This document shows positions 1-4,260 of a stretch of 15,449 nt of DNA, in pieces. The notes under the pieces are model-generated. The model made no database searches and was not told the origin of the DNA. It saw only the letters and a program-made list of their open reading frames with translations. The translations under genes and the position numbers were made by a program. The stretch is from SIG480 sp045537045 (GTDB taxonomy: Bacteria; Bacillota; Clostridia; Oscillospirales; JAAYXM01). Positions within the stretch are counted from its first letter, which is position 1. Each line of letters begins with the position of its first letter. The stretch is taken from positions 1-15,449 of the forward strand of contig JAZSOS010000045.1 of NCBI GenBank assembly GCA_045537045.1, written 5' to 3'.

Positions 1-1
1 A

Positions 2-412
2 CTGGAAAAAGTAATAGACGATGCTATTGCAGATGGGTATGTAACCTTTATAACGGGTATGGCAATGGGAACGGATATATGGGCAGCGGAGATTGTTTTG
101 GAGAGAAAGAAAACAAACAAGGACTTGCATCTGATATGTGCTTTGCCACACCCGATTTTTGAGAGCAGGCGGAGTATGTCAGAAAAGATGAGATTTAATA
201 AGATAATTAAAAAGGCTGACCTTGTAAAAGAAATCAATAACCACTATTTCACCGGATGTTATCAGGTGAGAAATGAATGGATGGTTGACAGGTCAAATCT
301 TGTGATTGCAGTATTCAATGGACAGAAGAGTGGAACGAAGAATACGGTTGATTATGCGAAAAGAAAAAGTGTAAGTATAGTTAATATTCTTGAAAAATTA
401 CAGAATAATTGA
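2..412 (+). CDS. SLOG-superfamily protein (DUF1273/YoqJ-like), 5' truncated by window
   Basis: The reading frame is open from base 2 to a TGA at 410-412, so the true start lies outside the window. An internal ATG at 59 is not a credible start because the conserved fold begins before it. The visible part has the hallmark TGMAMGTDIWAAE, which matches the nucleotide-binding loop of the SLOG Rossmann-like superfamily in the DUF1273/YoqJ branch. It then has a hydrophobic strand with CALPHP, a basic/aromatic helix, and a C-terminal segment (RNEWMVDRSNLVIAVFNG, then GTKNTVDYA) typical of the same branch. Full-length members are usually about 180 aa, so roughly 40-50 residues are missing. SLOG proteins are thought to sense or process nucleotide-derived ligands; the role of this branch is unproven. 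It lies in the AT-rich accessory section, and the next gene has its own promoter. Confidence 0.8.
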   Translation: MEKVIDDAIADGYVTFITGMAMGTDIWAAEIVLERKKTNKDLHLICALPHPIFESRRSMSEKMRFNKIIKKADLVKEINNHYFTGCYQVRNEWMVDRSNLVIAVFNGQKSGTKNTVDYAKRKSVSIVNILEKLQNN

Positions 413-437
413 AATTTCGACATAGTAATGTTATAAT
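409..437 (+). promoter_or_regulatory. Promoter for the 311-aa membrane protein
   Basis: TTGAAA at 409-414 and TATAAT at 432-437 are separated by exactly 17 nt. The -35 box overlaps the stop codon of the SLOG gene. This gives a 5' leader of about 65 nt before the ATG at 510. Confidence 0.7.
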
Positions 438-509
438 AGAAAAAACAATTAACCTGATTCGCGAAATTTACAAAGGATTGTGTGAAATAAATTTTATGGG
501 GGTAATAAT

Positions 510-1445
510 ATGGAAACTAAAGAATTGATCAAGACGAAATGTGAGTTGGATAATGTTACATTACCTAAAGAAAAGAAACACTCAGTTGCAGTTGATAAAA
601 GAAGGATAGCAATAATTGCTATACTAATATCTGCTATGTTATTTTCAATGTTTGTAGCACCATTTGTTGTTGGAAAAATACATATTATAGAAACTGCGCA
701 AGAAACACTTGACGCAAAAAAGGATGCAGTTGTTGCGATAACTGCTACTGCTGCTACTGTTTCTGTAGCAGTTGCTGCAATGCCGGGAGATTCAACAACT
801 CCGTTGGCGAATCAAATAGCAGAACTTGATATATTCTTCATCGTAGTTCTTATAGCAATTTATTTATTGAAAATACTGTTATTTGCATCAACATCGTTAT
901 CATTCAAGGTCTTGTACCCAATAGCTTGTGCGTTGCTTGTGGCTTATGTTTTATCAAATGTTAGTTATCTTAAAAGGTTAGCAACTAAACTAATTATCTT
1001 TGGATTAGTTATTTTTCTAACAGTACCTATTAGCGTTAAAACAATGAATGTAGTCGACACAGCATTAAAAACACAGGATAAGATTGAAACAGTCGCTATT
1101 GATGAAGTAGCAGGTGCTGAAGTGGCTGAAATAGAAGACGAAGAGAAAAATTGGTGGATTAAATTTTGGGATAATGTCGTTGAAAAAGTAGAACAAGTTT
1201 CAAATAAGGTAACAGAGGCAACTAAGGAAATGTATCAAAAGGCAAAAAATAAGTTTAGTGAGTTGGTGGATATTGTTGCATCACTTATTATTACATGTTG
1301 TGTAATTCCTTTATTAGTTGTCATTTTCTTGGTTTGGACTTTAAAGATACTTTTTGGTATCAATATCCAACCAAAAACGACTTATGATGAAATGCATAAA
1401 ACATTACAAAAAATATTGATAAGAAGCTCTAATGAAGAAGAATAA
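510..1445 (+). CDS. Multi-spanning membrane protein of unknown function
   Basis: 311 aa, preceded by a G-rich ribosome binding site (GGGGG about 8 nt before the ATG). I see about five hydrophobic segments: residues 33-56, 107-127, 131-151, 158-176 and 254-283. There is also a moderately hydrophobic Ala-rich stretch at 72-92. Residues 91-101 read MPGDSTTPLAN, between the Ala-rich stretch and the second strong segment. A long hydrophilic region (180-253) starts acidic, has the aromatic cluster NWWIKFW at 214-220, then becomes an amphipathic, Lys/Glu/Gln-rich helix that could coil. I recall similar uncharacterised proteins in Clostridia but cannot give a function. It appears to be a single-gene unit with its own promoter and a hairpin after the stop. 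No signal peptide or catalytic motif is evident. Confidence 0.75.
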   Translation: METKELIKTKCELDNVTLPKEKKHSVAVDKRRIAIIAILISAMLFSMFVAPFVVGKIHIIETAQETLDAKKDAVVAITATAATVSVAVAAMPGDSTTPLANQIAELDIFFIVVLIAIYLLKILLFASTSLSFKVLYPIACALLVAYVLSNVSYLKRLATKLIIFGLVIFLTVPISVKTMNVVDTALKTQDKIETVAIDEVAGAEVAEIEDEEKNWWIKFWDNVVEKVEQVSNKVTEATKEMYQKAKNKFSELVDIVASLIITCCVIPLLVVIFLVWTLKILFGINIQPKTTYDEMHKTLQKILIRSSNEEE

Positions 1446-1493
1446 CGCTACCGCAATAAAGTTAATATTACTAAAATAGAATACATATTGAAT

Positions 1494-1519
1494 AGAGGTC
1501 AGTCTTATGTCTGGCCTCT
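1494..1519 (+). terminator. Hairpin after the membrane protein gene
   Basis: A 9-bp stem, AGAGGTCAG (1494-1502) with CTGGCCTCT (1511-1519), has one wobble pair and an 8-nt loop. The following tract is only partly T-rich, so termination may be weak. GGCCTC (1513-1518) can alternatively pair with GAGGCC at 1541-1546, across the perfect palindrome AAAATCGATTTT (1529-1540). Confidence 0.45.
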
Positions 1520-1554
1520 TATGCATTTAAAATCGATTTTGAGGCCGAGTTGCA

Positions 1555-1649
1555 ACGGCTGTTAAAGGGGTTGTAAGACTAAACTCTCTCGGTTAGGGTA
1601 GTTACACCACCCAAGATATTAAATCGCAAATAAGACGGCTGTTAAAGGG
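1555..1649. repeat. Pair of 15-nt direct repeats 80 nt apart in a gene-free stretch
   Basis: ACGGCTGTTAAAGGG occurs at 1555-1569 and again at 1635-1649, with unit starts exactly 80 nt apart. Between them lies a small imperfect hairpin, GGGTAGTTACACCACCC. Just before the first copy, GCCG and CGGC flank the palindrome GTTGCAAC. The 1446-1794 interval holds no convincing ORF. Apart from these elements, the upstream hairpin and the downstream operator region, I see nothing assignable in it. Confidence 0.55.
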
Positions 1650-1706
1650 CGTGTGAAAGAATAAATACAAATCTTTTGTTTCAATTCTTCTTGAAAGTTA
1701 GAATTA

Positions 1707-1720
1707 TTAAGAATTCTTAA
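1707..1720. promoter_or_regulatory. Upstream 14-nt palindrome, possible second operator
   Basis: TTAAGAATTCTTAA is a perfect palindrome. It shares the core AGAATTCTTA with the operator-like repeat about 40 bp downstream, and an extra AGAATT lies at 1700-1705. Repetition of the core near the promoter suggests several binding sites for one dimeric repressor. Confidence 0.45.
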
Positions 1721-1738
1721 ATAAATTTCTAAAAACTA

Positions 1739-1778
1739 TTGACATTCTATAAGAATTATGTTAGAATTCTTATAGAAT
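1739..1778 (+). promoter_or_regulatory. Strong promoter embedded in a perfect 14-bp inverted repeat
   Basis: TTGACA (1739-1744) and TAGAAT (1762-1767) are 17 nt apart. ATTCTATAAGAATT (1744-1757) and its exact reverse complement (1765-1778) flank a 7-nt spacer. The inverted repeat therefore covers the end of the -35 box, the whole spacer, the -10 box and the start site. A protein bound there would block RNA polymerase. The ribosome binding site AAGGAGG at 1781-1787 begins 3 bp beyond the repeat. Confidence 0.75.
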
Positions 1779-1794
1779 TTAAGGAGGCGTTGAT

Positions 1795-2166
1795 ATGAAC
1801 TATGATAAAGTAATTGTGGAACTACTTGCGAGAATTCAGGTTTTAGAAGATCAAGTTAAACTTTTAATGTCAAAGGAAGATCTTTTTGAAGGTCAAACTT
1901 TACAAGAAAGGAAAGTTCGCGAAGTTGTAAAGCTAAAAACTCAGGATATTCGAGACTATATTGAGGAATTGAAGAGTAGTGCTAAAAAAGAAGGAGAGAA
2001 CATCCTTATATTAAAAGCTGGCAATATTCATAGAGAAAAACATCTCAAATGCGCAATGCCTATGGTGTGCAATGCAATGAGACAGTGTATGCGAGAAGGA
2101 GATAAAGTTTTGCATGAAACCCCAAGTGGCTATTCATCTACCTTGGAAATTCAATATAGTTTATAA
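1795..2166 (+). CDS. Conserved hypothetical protein, coiled-coil N-terminus plus compact C-terminal domain
   Basis: 123 aa, with an ideal ribosome binding site (AAGGAGG, 7 nt spacing) fixing the ATG. Residues 3-30 form an amphipathic heptad-like helix (VIVELLARIQVLEDQVKLL), probably for oligomerisation. Residues 35-68 are charged and helical. The C-terminal block, about 70-123, has the pattern LKAGNIHREKHL, then MPMVCNAMRQCM, then TPSGYSSTLEIQY. I recall that pattern from uncharacterised Clostridia proteins in accessory regions, some near nucleases. The fold resembles a small winged-helix-like module (helix, helix, then beta strands), but this is inference. It is the first gene of a three-gene operon whose promoter sits inside a large inverted repeat, so it could be the autoregulator. 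No named family is claimed. Confidence 0.7.
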   Translation: MNYDKVIVELLARIQVLEDQVKLLMSKEDLFEGQTLQERKVREVVKLKTQDIRDYIEELKSSAKKEGENILILKAGNIHREKHLKCAMPMVCNAMRQCMREGDKVLHETPSGYSSTLEIQYSL

Positions 2167-2190
2167 TATATTAATGGATGGTGATATTTA

Positions 2191-2277
2191 ATGAAAAAAG
2201 GAAGACGAATAGGGCTATTTATAGGCGGTGTTCTTTTTGGATTAATGAGGGGAATATTTTTCAAAAATAAATATTAA
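2191..2277 (+). CDS. 28-residue single-span membrane micropeptide
   Basis: ATG at 2191, TAA at 2275-2277, preceded by GGATGGTGAT as a plausible ribosome binding site. The product has a basic start (MKKGRR), then a glycine-spaced hydrophobic helix (IGLFIGGVLFGLMRGIFF, about residues 7-24), then a basic tail. The helix resembles, from memory, the N-terminal membrane segment of DUF6110 proteins, which are usually about 80 aa or longer; if so this is a minimal or truncated version. It sits 24 nt after the 123-aa gene and 12 nt before the 94-aa gene, on the same strand and within one transcription unit. The spacing and the ribosome binding site support translation. Positive-inside topology predicts a cytoplasmic N-terminus. 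Confidence 0.55.
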   Translation: MKKGRRIGLFIGGVLFGLMRGIFFKNKY

Positions 2278-2289
2278 AGAGGGGATATA

Positions 2290-2574
2290 ATGAGTTTTTC
2301 AACTAATAATCTTGATAAGAATATATACAATGTATGGGAAAATATTAAACGACATTCTGGTAAAACCTTTAAAACTGTAACAGGAATTCCTTATGACTTT
2401 CATGTTGATGGAGAGTATATCAGGTTACATAATACAAATTGGTCGATACCTAAGAAAGATGTTGAGAATGCTTTGTTGATTAAAGAGCCTACTGTTTCAA
2501 AATTAAAAAAAGCAGGTTTTCAAGGACCATCTTACTTATACGGAATAATTACAGATAATAGAATAATAAATTAA
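2290..2574 (+). CDS. Conserved hypothetical 94-aa protein, last gene of the operon
   Basis: The ATG at 2290 follows GAGGGG at a good distance. An N-terminal helix (residues 8-22) is followed by a beta-rich core, GKTFKTVTGIPYDFHVDGEY at 24-43. Next come a polar segment with NTNWSIPKKDVENAL (48-62) and a C-terminal GPSYLYGIITDNRI (79-92). The 'GKTF.TVTG..F' strand followed by '.N..I.K.D.E.AL' is a pattern I recall in small Firmicutes proteins and in domains attached to restriction-type nucleases. I cannot name a Pfam family. No catalytic residues are obvious, so a binding or adaptor role is more likely than an enzyme. It ends just before a strong terminator. Confidence 0.65.
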   Translation: MSFSTNNLDKNIYNVWENIKRHSGKTFKTVTGIPYDFHVDGEYIRLHNTNWSIPKKDVENALLIKEPTVSKLKKAGFQGPSYLYGIITDNRIIN

Positions 2575-2576
2575 AG

Positions 2577-2612
2577 AAAAAGCGTGATGACAGTAAAATC
2601 ATCACGCTTTTT
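2577..2612. terminator. Bidirectional intrinsic terminator between convergent units
   Basis: A perfect 14-bp stem, AAAAAGCGTGATGA (2577-2590) with TCATCACGCTTTTT (2599-2612), has an 8-nt loop. The A-tract and T-tract make it functional on both strands. It closes the 1795-2574 operon and the convergent minus-strand unit ending at 2645. Confidence 0.9.
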
Positions 2613-2644
2613 GGAAGAACCAAATGGTTTAGATAATAGTAATT

Positions 2645-2821
2645 TTAGTCATCTTCCTCTTCATCCCAAGAAGAGACAAAATGAATTTCGCCTGAATCCA
2701 TATCCATTGCCATATTATCAGACATTTTCATCATCATTTTTCCGTCTGAATCAAAGCCAATATTTCCTGATGTAGTAAATATTAAATCTCCATCATCAAA
2801 ATCTAAAATTTGTTTTGACAT
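2645..2821 (-). CDS. Small, very acidic Met-rich protein downstream of the HNH gene
   Basis: 58 aa. The start is the ATG at 2819-2821, preceded by GAGGAGGT 5-6 nt upstream. An in-frame TTG at 2834-2836 overlaps that ribosome binding site and is rejected. The protein has 16 Asp/Glu, only 3 Lys and no Arg, with 8 Met, five of them in MMMKMSDNM. It starts with ILDFDDGDLIF, repeats a DSDG/MDSG pattern and ends in SWDEEEDD. The alternation of short hydrophobic strands and acidic turns suggests a small beta sheet. I recall close relatives in Clostridia but no assigned function. It is co-transcribed with the HNH gene (11-nt gap; the HNH stop overlaps this gene's ribosome binding site). Acidity plus nuclease linkage makes a DNA-mimic or inhibitor role conceivable, but this is only inference. 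Confidence 0.75.
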   Translation of the reverse strand: MSKQILDFDDGDLIFTTSGNIGFDSDGKMMMKMSDNMAMDMDSGEIHFVSSWDEEEDD

Positions 2822-2832
2822 TTTAGACCTCC

Positions 2833-3174
2833 TCAATTAAGTTTAATTATTGTGTGTTCTCGTGTACCACGAATTCTTTGCACTTGATAAAGACAATTAT
2901 CAATCCAATAAGTGATTTTATCTTCTGCTTCATTGTTTGTGTGAATGTTTGTACAAATTAAATTGTGCTTATCGTTCGTTCCACCACAAGAAAGTGGTAA
3001 AATGTGATGAATATTCCAACCACAATAGATACGCTTGCCATAATGAAAGACATAGAAAGCATCATTACCATATCCTTCTCGGCACATAAGGTTGCCGTGG
3101 AAATCGTCAGCAAATTGAGAACTACCAAAAAACTCTTCCCACAATCGAAGTGCATTTGCTTTGCAAATTTTCAT
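2833..3174 (-). CDS. Small HNH-family endonuclease-like protein
   Basis: 113 aa. The ATG at 3172-3174 follows GGAGGTGAT with ideal spacing. Longer in-frame starts upstream would read through the structured leader and lack a ribosome binding site. The HNH core is at residues 54-83: NIHHILPLSCGGT, then NLICTNIHTNNEA. H56/H57 are the first histidine pair, the GG turn is at 64-65, N71 is the structural Asn, and the final position is filled by H78 or N80/N81, so it is an HNH or HNN variant. The N-terminal half (1-50) is a helical region plus a beta hairpin (NDAFYVFHYGKR). The C-terminus (LYQVQRIRGTREHTIIKL) is basic and may touch nucleic acid. It lacks the RuvC part of IscB or Cas9 and any intron reverse transcriptase. 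It is the first gene of a two-gene unit with an unusually long structured leader. Confidence 0.8.
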   Translation of the reverse strand: MKICKANALRLWEEFFGSSQFADDFHGNLMCREGYGNDAFYVFHYGKRIYCGWNIHHILPLSCGGTNDKHNLICTNIHTNNEAEDKITYWIDNCLYQVQRIRGTREHTIIKLN

Positions 3175-3190
3175 GTTATCACCTCCAACT

Positions 3191-3528
3191 CGGATCAAAA
3201 ATAAAAGTCCATACACCACTGCGTGTATAGACTTCAATGATCCGAATTGAAACTTTACACGCATATCAACATAGACAATCACATATAGCAATTGTCTAAG
3301 CAGTATGGTGTAAAGCTTTGATACAGCATCTGGGCCCACATCAAAGGAGATAAAACCTCCCGGAGCCAATCTTGTGGGTTCTCAACGACGTAACGAGAAT
3401 TTTAATCGGCGTTGATAGTATCTTAGAATTACAAATTTTTAAGTGTAGGCAACTTGACACCTTTGTTATTTTTCAGTTTTCTCGTCGCACTGTCAAACAA
3501 ATTTGTTCAAATTTAGCTTAATCTACAC
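3191..3528 (-). ncRNA. Structured leader RNA upstream of the HNH gene, family not recognised
   Basis: Transcription from the consensus promoter should start near 3526-3528. Helices read from sequence: GTGTAG/CTACAC (3523-3528 with 3443-3448); TTGACA/TGTCAA (3491-3496 with 3454-3459); GAGAA/TTCTC (3395-3399 with 3379-3383); TGTGGG/CCCACA (3373-3378 with 3335-3340), enclosing GGAG/CTCC (3357-3360 with 3346-3349); CTTTACAC/GTGTAAAG (3308-3315 with 3253-3260), continued by CATA/TATG and an 8-bp TAGACAAT helix (3291-3298 with 3272-3279); CGGATCA/TGATCCG (3238-3244 with 3191-3197), enclosing a terminator. TGCGTGTA (3256-3263) can alternatively pair with TACACGCA (3220-3227), opening both the upstream stem and the terminator. 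The RNA ends 16 nt before the HNH ATG, so it may be a cis-acting attenuator, a free ncRNA with occasional readthrough, or both. I cannot assign it to a known family. Confidence 0.65.
3197..3234 (-). terminator. Intrinsic terminator inside the HNH leader
   Basis: On the minus strand AAGTCTATACAC (3234-3223) pairs over 12 bp, with one U-G wobble, with GTGTATGGACTT (3216-3205) across a 6-nt loop. TTATTTTT follows at once. It lies just upstream of the HNH ribosome binding site and shares its 5' arm with the possible antiterminator. Confidence 0.7.
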
Positions 3529-3532
3529 GAAA

Positions 3533-3561
3533 ATTATAGCAAAAAAGCTATTATCTGTCAA
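3533..3561 (-). promoter_or_regulatory. Perfect consensus promoter driving the HNH leader
   Basis: On the minus strand TTGACA (3561-3556) and TATAAT (3538-3533) have a 17-nt spacer. Both hexamers match consensus exactly. The -35 box is half of a hyphenated palindrome, TGTCAAGAAGTTGACA (3556-3571), a possible operator. Confidence 0.85.
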
Positions 3562-3572
3562 GAAGTTGACAA

Positions 3573-3617
3573 ATAAAAAACAGAACAACATAGATTGACA
3601 TCTAAATTGTTCTGTTT
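3573..3617 (-). terminator. Intrinsic terminator after tRNA-Ser
   Basis: On the minus strand AAACAGAACAA (3617-3607) pairs with TTGTTCTGTTT (3588-3578). An inner TAGAT/ATCTA helix extends the stem, and a T-rich tail follows. It separates the tRNA transcript from the HNH leader promoter about 12 nt further on. Confidence 0.85.
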
Positions 3618-3620
3618 CGT

Positions 3621-3715
3621 TGGCGGACAGGGTGGGATTCGAACCCACGTGCCGGATTGAATACCGACAAACTGATTTCGAGTCAGCCCCGTTATGACCA
3701 CTTCGATACCTGTCC
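3621..3715 (-). tRNA. tRNA-Ser(CGA)
   Basis: 95 nt with CCA encoded. The acceptor stem GGACAGG/CCTGTCC is perfect. The anticodon loop reads CTCGAAA (anticodon CGA, decoding UCG), on a stem with one G-U pair. A long class II variable arm (GTCGG...CCGGC) marks it as tRNA-Ser. The T-arm is GTGGGTTCGAATCCCAC. It is the only intact tRNA here; broken copies of its 5' half lie upstream on the same strand. An intrinsic terminator follows. Its 3' end marks the change to AT-rich accessory DNA, a common integration position for genomic islands. Confidence 0.97.
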
Positions 3716-3773
3716 GTGTGTATGTTTGAACTCCGATTTGACGGAGAAAAAACTGAGCAAATTATTAAATTTT

Positions 3774-3812
3774 GTTAGAAAAATGTTAGAAATGGCTAGA
3801 AAAACCGCTAGA
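3774..3812. repeat. Four TTAGA/CTAGA motifs spaced about one helical turn
   Basis: GTTAGAA, GTTAGAA, GCTAGAA and GCTAGAT have their TAG triplets at 3776, 3787, 3797 and 3809, spacings of 11, 10 and 12 bp. They lie just upstream of the intact tRNA on its strand. They could be a phased protein-binding array or a decayed short tandem repeat. Confidence 0.45.
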
Positions 3813-3898
3813 TAAGGGTGTAAAAACAAGGTTTGAACCTCGCTTAAACCCGCACGGTTAAGCCATTTGTAGGGGTACAGTTACAGTGTAACCGAGGG

Positions 3899-3940
3899 GA
3901 TTTCGAGTCAGTCCCGTTATGACCACTTCGATACCACTCC
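3899..3940 (-). pseudogene. Truncated tRNA-Ser 5' half (copy 1)
   Basis: Positions 3899-3935 match 3674-3710 of the intact tRNA at 36 of 37 bases, covering the D-arm and the anticodon loop with the same CGA anticodon. The acceptor 5' strand differs (GGAGTGG), and the sequence diverges right after the anticodon loop, so the anticodon stem cannot close. About 50 nt further on the minus strand, a variable-arm-like hairpin and a T-arm-like GAGGTTCAAACC (around 3825-3860) are visible, but no matching acceptor 3' strand. I read this as a degraded duplicate tRNA-Ser. Confidence 0.8.
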
Positions 3941-3997
3941 AAATATGTTAAACTTCACTTAAAGTATAACAAGCTATTCAGTTTTCTACCAAACGGG

Positions 3998-4132
3998 GCC
4001 CCGTTATGCCCTGTTGCGGTGCCCGGAATTTTTGCCACCGCCGTGTCAAAATTCCGACCGCGGCCACTCCTTATGCCTCGCTTTATCTGCCACCGGCAGC
4101 GCTTGGCAACGTCCCCACTTCAATACCTCTCC
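3998..4132 (-). pseudogene. tRNA-Ser 5' fragment split by an insertion (copy 2)
   Basis: On the minus strand GGAGAGGTATTGAAGTGG (4132-4115) matches the acceptor and early D-arm of tRNA-Ser. The next tRNA-like block, CATAACGGGGC (4007-3997), appears only after about 107 bp of unrelated GC-rich sequence. No anticodon arm follows. The gene is non-functional. Confidence 0.7.
4008..4114. other. GC-rich insert with inverted repeats inside the tRNA-Ser fragment
   Basis: A GC-rich block in an AT-rich surround, placed exactly where the D-arm of copy 2 is interrupted. It holds CGGAATTTT (4024-4032) and AAAATTCCG (4048-4056), a perfect 9-bp stem with a 15-nt loop, and several GCCACCG/GGCCAC-like words. 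TTATGCC occurs at both ends (4004-4010 and 4071-4077). It could be a REP-like or miniature palindromic element; it has no ORF. Confidence 0.45.
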
Positions 4133-4188
4133 ATATATGTTAAACTTCACTTGAAGTATAACAAGCTATTCGATTTTCGCCGAGAATT

Positions 4189-4217
4189 ATTATACAATAA
4201 TTCCGTAGAAATTTCAA
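4189..4217 (-). promoter_or_regulatory. Promoter reading into the tRNA-Ser region
   Basis: On the minus strand TTGAAA (4217-4212) and TATAAT (4194-4189) are 17 nt apart. It lies between the mfd terminator and the tRNA-Ser copies, so it may drive the tRNA transcript of about 550 nt. Confidence 0.7.
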
Positions 4218-4260
4218 CTGTTATTTTCAAAAAAGTTCAATTTCTTTTTCATTGCTGTAA

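Larger units (their letters stand above)
3943..4178. repeat. 44-bp direct repeat upstream of both broken tRNA copies
   Basis: The segment starting ATATGTTAAACTTCACTT lies at 3943-3986 and again at 4135-4178, identical at 41 of 44 positions and offset by 192 bp. The two tRNA 5' ends (3940, 4132) are offset by the same 192 bp. The duplicated unit was therefore the upstream region plus the tRNA 5' half. On the minus strand each copy carries TATACT, a weak -10-like box. Confidence 0.85.

Noticed and set aside
2584..2775. 63-codon plus-strand open frame after the terminator
   Set aside because: It starts inside the terminator stem and is antisense to the well-supported acidic gene.
3175..3369. 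N-terminal extension of the HNH protein to 178 aa
   Set aside because: The extra 65 codons run through the structured leader and terminator, while an ideal ribosome binding site lies before the internal ATG at 3174.
2833..3528. IscB/HEARO (OMEGA) system
   Set aside because: The protein is only 113 aa and lacks the RuvC parts and bridge helix; only the general idea of an RNA next to an HNH gene is shared.
2833..3715. Group I or II intron with an HNH homing endonuclease in the tRNA
   Set aside because: The tRNA-Ser is intact and uninterrupted, and no intron core motifs or reverse transcriptase were found.
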